The position numbers and the translations under genes were made by a program. Below, one piece after another: positions 10,536 to 18,617 of a stretch of DNA of 64,000 nt (its first letter is position 1; each line of letters begins with the position of its first letter). The DNA lies in NCBI GenBank assembly GCA_963773625.1, contig CAVZCJ010000003.1, forward strand, positions 62,001 to 126,000, written 5' to 3'. The notes below the pieces were generated by a model that worked only from the letters and a program-made list of their open reading frames with translations, did no database searches and was not told the DNA's origin. Source of the DNA: DATARH01 sp963773625 (GTDB lineage Bacteria > Pseudomonadota > Alphaproteobacteria > ATCC43930 > CGMCC-115725).

Positions 10536-10537
10536 GG

Positions 10538-10999
10538 CTATTCCGAGGCGCGGTCGAGGATCGCCTGCAAGGTCAGCGCGCCGGCCTGGCCGCCCATCGT
10601 GTCGGGCGGGTCCTGATGTTCTTCGGCCAGGCGCTTGGCCTGCGCCTCTTCCCAATTTCGCCCGCCGAAGAAGCGCGTCGGCTTGAGGCTCGGGCCGTCG
10701 ATGCCGTCGAGGCAGCGCGCGTTGACGGTGATCTTGTGCGGCTGAGAGCGCGGTATGTAGAAGGCGTGCATCCCGCAATGCTTGCAGAAGGTGTGCTGCG
10801 CCACGCCGGTCTGGAAGGTGTAGGCGGTCAGCGCGTCCTTGCCCTTGAGGAGCTCGAAATCCGCCGGGTCGGTGACCAGGTGCAGGATGCCTTTCTTGGT
10901 GCAGATCGAGCAGTTGCACTGCGACAGCCGGTCGAGATCGACCTTGGCGCGGAACCGCACCCGGCCGCAATGGCAGCCGCCTTCGCGGGTTTCCATCAT
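10538..10999 (-). CDS. GFA-family glutathione-dependent formaldehyde-activating-like enzyme
   Basis: This is a 153-residue zinc protein of the GFA/CENP-V fold. Two zinc sites are visible: GGCHCGRVRF near the start with CNCSIC, and HTFCKHCGMHAFYIPRS in the middle. Founding members speed S-hydroxymethylglutathione formation from formaldehyde and glutathione, but most relatives are untested, so detoxification is only a possibility. The ATG at 10999 (a second ATG follows directly) has a GGAGAAAAGCG upstream region. It stands alone on the minus strand and diverges from the TauD gene 60 bases away. Confidence 0.9.
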   Translation of the reverse strand: MMETREGGCHCGRVRFRAKVDLDRLSQCNCSICTKKGILHLVTDPADFELLKGKDALTAYTFQTGVAQHTFCKHCGMHAFYIPRSQPHKITVNARCLDGIDGPSLKPTRFFGGRNWEEAQAKRLAEEHQDPPDTMGGQAGALTLQAILDRASE

Positions 11000-11059
11000 C
11001 GCTTTTCTCCTTTCCCGCCAAGGCTACCACGCGGTGCGCCGGCGGCGTAGATTGGGCGA

Positions 11060-11920
11060 ATGGCCCTCAGCTTTACGCCGCTGCATCCGCTCTTCGCCGC
11101 GCTGGCCGAAGGCGTCGATCTGCGCGAACCGCTCGACGCCGCGGCCGCGCGCGAAATCGAGACGGCGATGGACCGCTACGCCGTGCTGGTGTTTCGCGGC
11201 CAGGACATCGGCGAGGACGAGCAGCTCGCTTTCACCGCCGCGTTCGGACCGATGGACCCGGGCCGCCACCTCGCGGTCCGGCAGCACCGGCGGGTGCGGC
11301 CGGAATTCGCCGATGTCTCGAACCTCGACGAGGAGGGCAGTGTCGCCGACCGCAACCATCGCCGCATCCTTTCCAACATGGCGACGCGGCTGTGGCACAC
11401 CGACAGCTCGTACAAGCAGCCGGCGGCGAAATTTTCGCTGCTCTATTGCAGCGCGATCCCCGATTGGGGCGGCGAGACCGAGTTCGCCGATATGCGCGCC
11501 GCCTATGACGCGCTGCCCGAGCGGTTGCGGCAGGAGGCCGAGGGCCGCTCGGCCGAGCATTACGTGCACCATTCGCGCGCCACGCTCGGCTTCGCGCCAA
11601 GCGAGGAGGAGATCGCCGGCGCGCTCCCGCCGGTAACGTGGCCGCTCGTCCGCACCCATCCCGGATCGGGCCGCAAGCTGCTCTATATCGGCGCGCACGC
11701 GACCCATGTCGTCGGCCTGTCGCTGCCCGAGGGGCGCGTGCTGCTCGCCGACCTCTCGAACACGCGACGCAGCGGCAGTTCGTCTATCGCCACGAATGGC
11801 GGCCGGGCGATCTGGTGATGTGGGACAACCGCGCCGTGTTACATCGCGGCCGGCGCTACGACCTCGGCGCAACGCCGCGACATGCGGCGCAGCACGGTCG
11901 AGGACAGCCGGCCCGCATAG
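11060..11920 (+). CDS. TauD/TfdA-family Fe(II)/2-oxoglutarate dioxygenase (two frameshifts)
   Basis: This enzyme couples 2-oxoglutarate decarboxylation to substrate hydroxylation (taurine, 2,4-D and similar acids in characterised members). The iron ligands are visible: LWHTDSSYK (His and Asp) and VLHRGRRYD (distal His). Near 11755 the frame shifts by the loss of one C; the next frame gives EHATQRQFVYRHEW, identical in type to its paralog at 15651-16534. A second shift near 11875 (+1) restores DMRRSTVEDSRPA and a TAG at 11918. Corrected length is about 287 residues. It heads the plus-strand cluster with the extradiol and Rieske oxygenases. The substrate is unknown. Confidence 0.88.
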
Positions 11921-11978
11921 AGGCTACCCGCTGCCGCCAACTGCGCTACAATACCGGAACAAGCGCACGGAGACCCCG

Positions 11979-12963
11979 ATGGCAAAACTCGTGCTGGGGA
12001 TCGGCACCTCGCATACGCCGATGCTGAATGCGCCGCCGACCGACTGGCCGCGGTTCATCGAACGCGACACGCAGCGCACCAATCTGCTCGATGTCGACGG
12101 CAAGCTGACCACCTACGAGGCGCAGCTGAAGCGCGCGCCCGCCGACATCGACGCGCAGATCGCGCCCGAGAAGATGGCGGCGCGGCACGCCTCGGTCGAG
12201 GCGGCGATGTCGCGCCTCGGCGACTATCTGCGCGAAGCGAAGCTCGACACGCTGATCGTCGTCGGCGACGACCAGGACGAGCTTTACCACCCCGCCAACA
12301 TGCCGGGGATCCTCGTCTATTACGGCGACGACCATCCGCAACGTGCCGCTGGCGCCGGTGGCGAACCCGACCTGGGGCTGGCGCGCCAGCGCCCGCTGGT
12401 TCGAGGAAAAGACGCCACGCGACTACCCGGTCGACGCAGGCCTGGCTCGGCATCTGATCGATCGGCTGATCGACGACGAATTCGACATCGCCGCGTCGGA
12501 TTCCTGCCCTGACGGCGAGGGTGAAGGTCACGCGATCGGCTTTGTCCACAAGCGGATCATGAAGGAGGTGGTGCCGATCGTGCCGGTGTGCATCAACACC
12601 TACTACCCGCCGAACCAGCCGACCCCGCGGCGTTGCTACAAATTCGGGCAGGCGATCCGCGCGGCGGTCGAGAGCTACCCCAAGGACAAGCGGGTCGGCA
12701 TCGTCGGCTCCGGCGGGCTCTCGCATTTCGTCGTCGACGAGGCGCTCGACCGCGGCTTTATCGACATGCTGCGCCGCAAGGACGCGGACGCGATCCAGAA
12801 CCTGCCGCGCGAGAAACTGAATTCCGGCAGCTCGGAAATCCGCAACTGGATCTGCGTCGGCGGCGCGGTCGAGCATCTCTCGCTCGAATGGTCGCATTAC
12901 GAGCCGGGTTATCGCACTCCTGCCGGCACCGGCACCGGCCTCGGCTTCGCCTTCTGGTCGTAA
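11979..12963 (+). CDS. class III extradiol ring-cleavage dioxygenase, LigB-like (one frameshift)
   Basis: The protein starts MAKLVLGIGTSHTPML, with the N-terminal histidine of the LigB Fe(II) site. It continues with TLIVVGDDQDELYH (conserved Asp/His region) and, after a +1 shift near 12330, with KRIMKEVVPIVPVCINTYY, VGIVGSGGLSHFV (catalytic His) and IRNWICVGGA. Corrected length is about 327 residues. LigB-superfamily enzymes open catechol, protocatechuate, gallate or 2-aminophenol rings. The absence of a separate alpha subunit and the length suggest a single-chain form. DUF1330 and Rieske oxygenase genes follow at once, and a RidA-like deaminase gene lies 2 kb upstream. The exact substrate is not deducible. 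Confidence 0.88.
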
Positions 12964-12978
12964 CTATTGGAGTCGGGC

Positions 12979-13269
12979 GTGCCTGCATATCTGATCATCG
13001 ACCTTGAAGTCCACGATCCAGACGGGTTTCAGAAATACCGCGAGGGTGTGGGCGCCTTTATCGCCAAGCACGGCGGCGAATACCTCGTGCGCGGCGGCGA
13101 GTTCGAGGTAATCGAGGGCGATTGGCAGCCGCATCGCCTGGTGTTGTTCCGCTTTCCCAATCGGCAGGCGATCCGCAATTTCTTTGCCGATCCGGATTAT
13201 GCAGGGCTCAAGGACATTCGTTTCAAGACCGCGAAAACCGTCGCGGTGGCCGTAGACGGCACCGAATAA
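12979..13269 (+). CDS. DUF1330 family protein, 96 aa
   Basis: This is a small ferredoxin-like alpha+beta barrel protein of the DUF1330 family: PAYLIIDLEVHDPDGFQKY at the start, the GGEYLVRGGEFEVIEG centre, then RLVLFRFPNRQAIRNFF. The GTG at 12979 has GGAG eight bases upstream and is preferred over a TTG at 12967, since family members begin at this alanine-tyrosine motif. DUF1330 proteins often sit beside oxygenases and may act as small ring-product isomerases or as accessory proteins, but no activity is established. It is 15 bases after the dioxygenase and 12 before the Rieske oxygenase, so it is surely co-transcribed. Confidence 0.88.
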   Translation: MPAYLIIDLEVHDPDGFQKYREGVGAFIAKHGGEYLVRGGEFEVIEGDWQPHRLVLFRFPNRQAIRNFFADPDYAGLKDIRFKTAKTVAVAVDGTE

Positions 13270-13281
13270 GGAGACACGACC

Positions 13282-14594
13282 ATGCGCCAAAAGGACAGCG
13301 ACGATCTGGTCCGCGTCGGCCCCGGCACGACGATGGGCAATCTGATGCGGCAATACTGGATGCCGGCGGCGATGTCGTCGGAGCTGAAGCGCGACGGCGA
13401 GCCGATGCGGCTGATGCTGCTCGGCGAGCAGCTGATCGCCTTCCGCGACAGCTCGGGCAAGATCGGGGTGATGGACCACAAATGCCCGCATCGCTGCGCC
13501 TCCTTGTTCCTCGGCCGCAACGAGGAAGGCGGGCTGCGCTGCGTCTATCACGGCTGGAAGTTCGACACCGAGGGCAATTGCGTCGACATGCCGAGCGTGC
13601 CGGCCGCGCGCGACTTCAAGCATCTCGTCCACGCCAAGGCCTACAAGGCGGTCGAGCGCAACGGGCTCATCTGGGTCTATATGGGCGAGCGCAAGGAAGC
13701 GCCGCCGCTGCCGCAGATCGAGGCGACGTTGCTGCCCGAGGCCGAGGTGCAGATCAGCTTTCGTCCAGCGCGAGTGCAACTGGCTGCAGGCGCTCGAAGG
13801 CGACATCGACACCTGCCATTTCGGCTTTCTTGCATGGCGGCAGCGTCACCGCCGACATGCTGCCCGACGACGCCCTGCTGCGCTACACGGTGACCAATCG
13901 CGCGCCCGACTATCATGTCGCCGACACCGATGTCGGGACGATGTACGCCGCCTATCGCGACGGCAAGCCGGGCGAGACCTACTGGCGTTTCGCCAATTTC
14001 ATGCTGCCGTTCTGGACGCAGACGCCGCAGGGCAAGTTCGCGACGCATCTGCACAATCGGGCGTGGGTCCCGATGGACGACCACCACACGATGTTCGTCA
14101 GCCTGCGCTGGAAGCACGAGCCGGCCTTTGTCACCAACGACAAGGACGGCAACATGATGCCGGGTTTCCAGCGCGCCTTCGACTATCTGCCGAACACGAC
14201 CGAATGGCACGGCCGCTGGCGGCTCAAGGGCCGGCCGGAGAACGACTGGATGATCGACCGTGAGGCGCAGGCGACCGGCGGCAACTACACCGGCATCACC
14301 GGCATCCACGCTCAGGACCAGGCGATCACCGAGAGCATGGGGCCGATCACCGATCATCTGTTCGAGCATCTTGGCCCCAGCGACATGATGATCATGCGCA
14401 CGCGGCGGCGGCTGCTCGCGGTGGCGCGGGCGTTCGCCAAGAGCGGCACAGTACCGCCGGGGGTCGACGATCCGGAGACGATGTACCGGGTGCGCAGCGG
14501 CGATTTCCTCACCGAAGCCGGTCTCGAATGGCACGAAGCCTATGACCGGCAGATGGAGGCGGCGACCCGGCCGCTGGCGCAGGCCGCGGAGTGA
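13282..14594 (+). CDS. Rieske aromatic-ring oxygenase, large subunit (two frameshifts)
   Basis: This resembles the oxygenase component of phthalate 4,5-dioxygenase-type systems. The Rieske [2Fe-2S] ligands are CPH and CVYH, 17 residues apart (CPHRCASLF ... RCVYHGWKFD). The mononuclear iron triad starts in EGDIDTCHFGFLHGG (Asp, two His). Two extra T residues (near 13762 and 13830) break the frame between these sites. The corrected protein is about 437 residues. The ATG at 13282 follows AAGGAGACACGACC. No reductase or ferredoxin gene is seen nearby, so the electron donor is elsewhere. It probably hydroxylates or O-demethylates an aromatic acid that feeds the extradiol dioxygenase upstream. Confidence 0.9.
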
Positions 14595-15055
14595 GCGACG
14601 CGCCGGTCACGATCGCCGAGGAGCGCCCGGACCGGCCCGAGGTGGCGGAGCTGCTGCGCCAGTCGGACGCCTTTCTGCTCAGCCTTTATCCGCCGCAGTA
14701 CTGCCATCTGATCGACCTGCCGGCGCTCGCCGCGGGCAATGTGCGGTTCTTTGTGGCGCGGCGCGGCGGCAAGGCGCTCGGCTGCATGGCGCTGGTGCGC
14801 ACTGGCCCCGATAAGGGCGAATTGAAGCGCTGCTTCGTGACCGATGCAGCGCGCGGCCAAGGGGTCGGCTTCGCGCTGCTGCAGGCCGCCGAGGCGGCGG
14901 CGCGCGAGCAGGGCATGCGGGTGATCCAGCTCGAGACCGGCAACCTCAACCAGGCCGCGTTGCGGCTCTATCGCGGCAATGGCTTCCACGAACGCGGCCC
15001 GTTCGGCGACTACCCCGATAACGGGGTCAGCGTGTTCATGGAGAAGACGCTCTAA
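14591..15055 (+). CDS. GNAT-family N-acetyltransferase, 154 aa
   Basis: The GTG start at 14591 overlaps the Rieske oxygenase stop (GTGA), implying translational coupling. The GNAT core is clear: GCMALVRTGPDKGELKRCFV (strands 2-4), then the acetyl-CoA loop ARGQGVGFALL (R/Q-x-x-G-x-G/A pattern) and LETGNLNQAALRLYRGNGF. Acceptors in this branch are unpredictable (amines, amino acids, aminated aromatics, antibiotics). The tie to the oxygenase cluster hints at a small-molecule substrate, but that is inference. It is intact and ends the plus-strand cluster. Confidence 0.9.
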   Translation: MSDAPVTIAEERPDRPEVAELLRQSDAFLLSLYPPQYCHLIDLPALAAGNVRFFVARRGGKALGCMALVRTGPDKGELKRCFVTDAARGQGVGFALLQAAEAAAREQGMRVIQLETGNLNQAALRLYRGNGFHERGPFGDYPDNGVSVFMEKTL

Positions 15056-15082
15056 CTGAGCGTGATTAGGCCGCGGCAGCGC

Positions 15083-15113
15083 AAAAAAATCCCGGCGGGC
15101 GCACCCGCCGGGA
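15083..15113 (-). terminator. intrinsic terminator of the minus-strand thiolase-to-Ig-like operon
   Basis: A perfect 10-bp GC stem (TCCCGGCGGG / CCCGCCGGGA) with a 4-base loop is followed, on the minus strand, by seven T residues. It lies about 100 bases beyond the stop of the Ig-like gene at 15217 and has no U-tract on the plus strand, so it most likely ends the minus-strand transcript. Confidence 0.8.
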
Positions 15114-15176
15114 AGTTGGGGGGAGAATGCATCGAAGGATGCACCCCAGGACTTAGGGCGCGCACGACCAGGCCGC

Positions 15177-15198
15177 TGTGATCTAGATCACAATTTTT
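15177..15198 (+). terminator. perfect palindrome TGTGATCTAGATCACA with T-run; probable plus-strand terminator or CRP/FNR-type site
   Basis: The 16-base perfect palindrome matches the classical CRP consensus halves (TGTGA, TCACA) and is followed by ATTTTTG. It lies in the gap between the two converging gene ends (15055 and 15217), where an operator would serve neither gene, so the hairpin plus T-run fits a terminator for the plus-strand cluster better. A smaller hairpin (TGCATC / GATGCA, 15128-15143) lies between it and the minus-strand terminator. Confidence 0.5.
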
Positions 15199-15216
15199 GC
15201 AGAAAAATAGCGGGCG

Positions 15217-15624
15217 CTATTTTGTGCTGAACACCAGCAGATAGGGCACGGCCTTGCGGCTGTCGGCGTCCTGGAAGTTTTGCGCCGCCGCTGCGTTGAT
15301 CCACATCGCGTAGGTCTTCCCGGGCTGAAGCGAAACCGGAAGTACGCAGGTCCGCAGGTCGGCCGAGAAATGAGGATCGCCAGCCAGCTTCGGAAACGAT
15401 TCCGGCGTTACGGTCACCCAGGACCAACTCTTGTCCAGCATCTTCTTGCTGAACGTGACGCGGATTTCCGTGGTGCTGGCAGGCACGTCGCCCGCGCCGG
15501 CTTGCGGCTCGGTCTTGACGACGACCGGCGGGACATTGGCGAGGGTAGGGGCATCGGCGGCGCGCGCGACCTGGAGATGCATGGCAACAATGGCACCCAA
15601 TGCGCCAGCGAGAAGCTTTTTCAT
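15217..15624 (-). CDS. secreted Ig-like (Big_5) domain protein, 135 aa
   Basis: The ATG at 15624 begins a classic signal peptide (MKKLLAGALGAIVAMHLQ, cleavage near VARAAD). The rest is one SbsA-type Ig-like domain: TEPQAGAGDVPASTTEIRV with the conserved TFSKKM turn, then LQPGKTYAMWINAAA and YLLVFSTK. Such domains are small beta-sandwiches on extracytoplasmic proteins. A standalone copy suggests a periplasmic binding or structural role that I cannot define. It is the last gene of a minus-strand operon, 26 bases after the TauD gene, with an intrinsic terminator downstream. It is intact. Confidence 0.82.
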   Translation of the reverse strand: MKKLLAGALGAIVAMHLQVARAADAPTLANVPPVVVKTEPQAGAGDVPASTTEIRVTFSKKMLDKSWSWVTVTPESFPKLAGDPHFSADLRTCVLPVSLQPGKTYAMWINAAAAQNFQDADSRKAVPYLLVFSTK

Positions 15625-15650
15625 TTTGTCGCTTCCAAGGTGCGTGAGGG

Positions 15651-16534
15651 TCAGGCCGCCAACGGCTCCGGCTGTGCGACGTAGTCGCGCGTCGTGGTGC
15701 GGCGCAACTCGCGGCGCAGGGTCATATCGTAGGGGCGGCCGCGATGCAGTGTCGCGCGATTGTCCCAGATCACCAGGTCGCCAACCTGCCATTCGTGGCG
15801 GTAGACGAATTGCCGTTGGGTCGCGTGCTCCAAGAGGTCGAGCAGAAACATGCGGCCCTCCGGCACCGGCCAGCCGACGATGCGGTTGGCGTGCGATCCG
15901 ATGAACAGCGATTTGCGGCCATAGGACTGCGTGCGCACCACCCGCCAGCGCACCGGCGGCATCCCGGCCTTCTGCTCGGGCGTCCAGTCCTCGTCGCCGA
16001 GCCAGATGCGCGAATAGAGCGCGTAGTGTTCCGCCACCAGCGGCTCGATCTTTTCTTTCATTTCCAGCGAGAGCGCATCGTAGGCGGCGCGCATGTCGGC
16101 GTACTCGGTCTCGCCGGCGCCCATCACGGTGCGCGGCGGCACCACCACCGCCGACAGCATCGAGTACTTGCCCGGCACGTACTGGAACGAGCTGTCGCTA
16201 TGCCAGAGCTGGTTGGCGAGCGCCCCGGCGATGCGCTTGTCGCCCGACGGCGCGATCGAGCCGTCGCGCGCGACATTGGAGATGTCGATCAGTTCGGGGT
16301 AATCGAGCCGCCCCTTCACCTTCGACAGTTTGGCGAGCCCGATGTCGAGTTCGCCGAACGCCGAGGCGAAGGCGATCTGTTCGTCCTGGCTCAGCGGCTG
16401 GCCGCGGAACACCAGCACCGCATAACGGTCCATCGCGCGGTCGATCGCGGCGACGGTCTCGGGCTCGGCGGACGGCGGATATCGACGCCGCTGACCTCGC
16501 CGGCGAAGAGCGGGTGAAGCTGGCGGATTTGCAT
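15651..16534 (-). CDS. TauD/TfdA-family dioxygenase, paralog of 11060-11920 (one frameshift)
   Basis: The start ATG at 16534 gives MQIRQLHPLFAGEVSGVDI. A one-base loss near 16477 breaks the frame; the remainder runs intact from AMDRYAVLVFRGQPL to 15651. Iron ligands are LWHSDSSFQ (His, Asp) and TLHRGRPYD (distal His), and RRELRRTT supplies the 2-oxoglutarate-binding arginine region. Corrected length is about 294 residues. It shares blocks such as LEHATQRQFVYRHEW with the plus-strand TauD 4 kb away, so the two are paralogs in opposite clusters. Here it follows a PrpD-like gene by 12 bases. Confidence 0.88.
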
Positions 16535-16546
16535 CGGACGCCTCTG

Positions 16547-17948
16547 TTACTCCGCCGCGAGGCGGCCCGGCGTCGCGATCGCGGCGACCACCGCCTTGAG
16601 GCTCGGCGCGGTTTCCAGGGTTTCGAGCATCTGCTGCAGCCGCGCGACCGAGGCCGGCGGCAGCGCGCGGCTGGCGCAGTTGACGAACTTGGCGGCGAGG
16701 GCTCCGGCCGGCATCGGGTTGTCGGGGCCGCGGCCGAGCGCGGCCGACACCTTCTTCGAGATGACCTCGCCGTCGGCGAAGGTCACCCGCACCTCGGCGC
16801 CGAGCGCCTCTTCGTTGGCGGTGCCGGCATCGGGATGCGGCGCGGCGTGGATCGGGTCATCAGCGCCCGCACCGCCGGGTCGTCATAGGCGTCGCCCTCG
16901 AAATCCTCGAGCCGAATTTGCCCCTGCAGCGCCGCGCGGGCGAGGCAGTATTGGACGCGAGAACTTGGCGTCGAGCCCGGATTTGGGGTCGGGCCGGTTG
17001 GTGTGCGCGAGGCGGCGCGGATGCGTCCACGAGTCGATGCGCACCACCTTGTCGGCCGGCATCGCGTGCTCCGCGCGCAACGCCAGCAGCGCGTCGAGCG
17101 GCGGGTGCGTGCTGCCGCAGCACGGGTATTGCTTGAACCCCGGCGCCGGGCCGGACGACGTCGTAGGGGTTGCCCCAATCCTTGAGCATCGCCGCGGCGT
17201 CGAAATTGCCCTCGCCGTTGTAGACCATGAGGAAGCCCTGCGGATGCTCCATCGCGCCGTTGTTCGCGGTGAAGCCGCCGCGCGCCAGCATCGCCGCGAA
17301 GAGCCCGTCGCGCGCGGTGTGGCCGACATGGAGCGGCTTGGTCATGGTGCCGAAATTGGCCTTGATGCCGCTGGCGAACGAGGCGGCGATGGCGAGCGCC
17401 TGCGCGGTCTGCGCCACGGTGAGGCGCATCAGGTGGCAGCACGCCGCGGTCGGCGCCGAACACGCCGAGGGTCGCGGTCGGGTGCCAGCCCTTTTCGTAG
17501 TGGTGGAAATGGACGCCGCGGGCGATCCGCGTCTCGGTCTCGAACCCGGCGACATAGGCGGCGATAAAGGCCTTGCCCCCAATGGTTTTTCGGCGCAATC
17601 CTGGCTGTCGGCGAGCGCGAAAAGAGCCGGCAGGATCGGCGCCGACGGGTGCCCGCCCAGCGAGTTGCTGACATCGTCGAAATCGAGCGCGTGCGCGGCG
17701 GTGCCGTTGATGAGCGCCGCGACCAGCGGGGCGACGCGGCGCTCGCTGCCGAAGACGAGGCTGTCGCCGCCATGGCTTTCCGCCGCGAGGACCTGCTCGA
17801 CGATGCGGGTGCAGTCCTCGCGCGCGCCGGCGAGAGTCACGCCGACCGTGTCGAGGATCGCCGCCTTGGCCCAAAGGACCGCTTCTTGCGGCAGGCCGTC
17901 ATAGCGGATCGCGGCGATTTTCTCGGCGATTTGTTCGATCAGGGTCAC
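16547..17948 (-). CDS. MmgE/PrpD-family dehydratase-like protein (several frameshifts)
   Basis: This family includes 2-methylcitrate dehydratase, aconitate decarboxylase and related hydro-lyases. Blocks in order: GTG start with TLIEQIAEKIAAIRYDGLP, the LDTVGVTLAGAREDC segment, GTAAHALDFDDVSNSLGGHP (active-site Asp/His block), HHYEKGWHPTATLGVFGA, ANFGTMTKPLHVGHTARDG, FKQYPCCGSTHPPLDALLAL and a C-terminal ADGEVISKKV domain. Together they make about 465 residues. These blocks lie in three frames, with changes near 17590, 17440, 17150, 16970 and 16860. The GTG at 17948 matches the usual family N-terminus. It lies in an operon with thiolase and TauD. The substrate is unknown. Confidence 0.85.
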
Positions 17949-17992
17949 GGCAATATCCTCAATGCGCCGCCGCACCGGCAATTCGCGGCGCG

Positions 17993-18259
17993 CTAGTCGG
18001 TGTTTCTCCGAACCAGCCGGCTGACAAAGACCGGCCCCAGCCGGACCGTCTGCAAGAACGCGTTGCCCTTATTTGGGGCGATCTCCTCCCGATAGGCATA
18101 GGCGTCCTGGATCATGTGCCAGCCAAACCAGACCACGCCCGACACAAGAAGAAAGACGATGCCGAACGGGCTCAGCGGATTGGCGGCAACCGGGTTGCCG
18201 AAAAATCCGAAAGCCGATAACGCCAGGGCCGCGGCGGTGCAGAAAATTCTGGCGGCCAT
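17993..18259 (-). CDS. small membrane protein A of a tandem paralogous pair, 88 aa
   Basis: The ATG at 18259 starts an N-terminal hydrophobic segment (MAARIFCTAAALALSAFGFF), a short GNPVAANPLSPFG linker, a second helix (IVFLLVSGVVWFGW) and then HMIQDAYAYREE with a basic tail. The neighbour at 18346-18615 shares the core PL-x-PFGIVFL, the FGW motif and the Q-D-(A/S)-YAY-(R/Q)-(E/D)-E segment in the same order and spacing, so the two arose by tandem duplication. I do not recognise the family. Two short helices and a charged C-terminus suggest a small inner-membrane accessory protein. It lies between thiolase and the PrpD-like gene in one operon. Confidence 0.75.
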   Translation of the reverse strand: MAARIFCTAAALALSAFGFFGNPVAANPLSPFGIVFLLVSGVVWFGWHMIQDAYAYREEIAPNKGNAFLQTVRLGPVFVSRLVRRNTD

Positions 18260-18345
18260 AAGGCCTCCGATCCGTGCGGGACGATATCCATTGTCCCGCG
18301 TTCCCGCGCCAATGGCAACGCACACCCAAAATCCATCGCTATCGA

Positions 18346-18615
18346 CTAACGCGGATCACGGCTCGAAAATGCGCCGAGCCCGGGGGCGAATCGCACGAAA
18401 AGCGGATCGGGAATTTTCCGTCCCGCCCGGCGCCGCTCGTCCTGATAGGCGTAGCTATCCTGGACCGTCTCCCAGCCGAACCAGAAAGCCCCCGCCAACG
18501 CCAGGAACACAATTCCGAAAGGATTGAGCGGGCCGGGAGGCAGCAGGACGCCGCCGAAGAAATTGGCCACGGCAAGCAGCAGTGTGAGAGCGCTGCAACC
18601 GATCCGAGCGAGCAT
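18346..18615 (-). CDS. small membrane protein B of a tandem paralogous pair, 89 aa
   Basis: The ATG at 18615 begins 2 bases after the thiolase stop, with a GAGGTGG ribosome binding site inside the thiolase gene, so translation is probably coupled. The layout matches its paralog: N-terminal helix (LARIGCSALTLLLAVANFF), a proline-glycine turn (LLPPGPLNPFG), second helix (IVFLALAGAFWFGW), then ETVQDSYAYQDERRRAG and a basic, disordered tail. It shares about 16 identical positions with protein A in the central 35. No known domain is recognised, and both copies are intact in a region where many large genes are broken. Confidence 0.75.
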   Translation of the reverse strand: MLARIGCSALTLLLAVANFFGGVLLPPGPLNPFGIVFLALAGAFWFGWETVQDSYAYQDERRRAGRKIPDPLFVRFAPGLGAFSSRDPR

Positions 18616-18617
18616 GC

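Noticed and set aside
15056..15216. Small RNA gene in the convergent gap
   Set aside because: The visible structures are explained by two terminators; there is no promoter that I can support.
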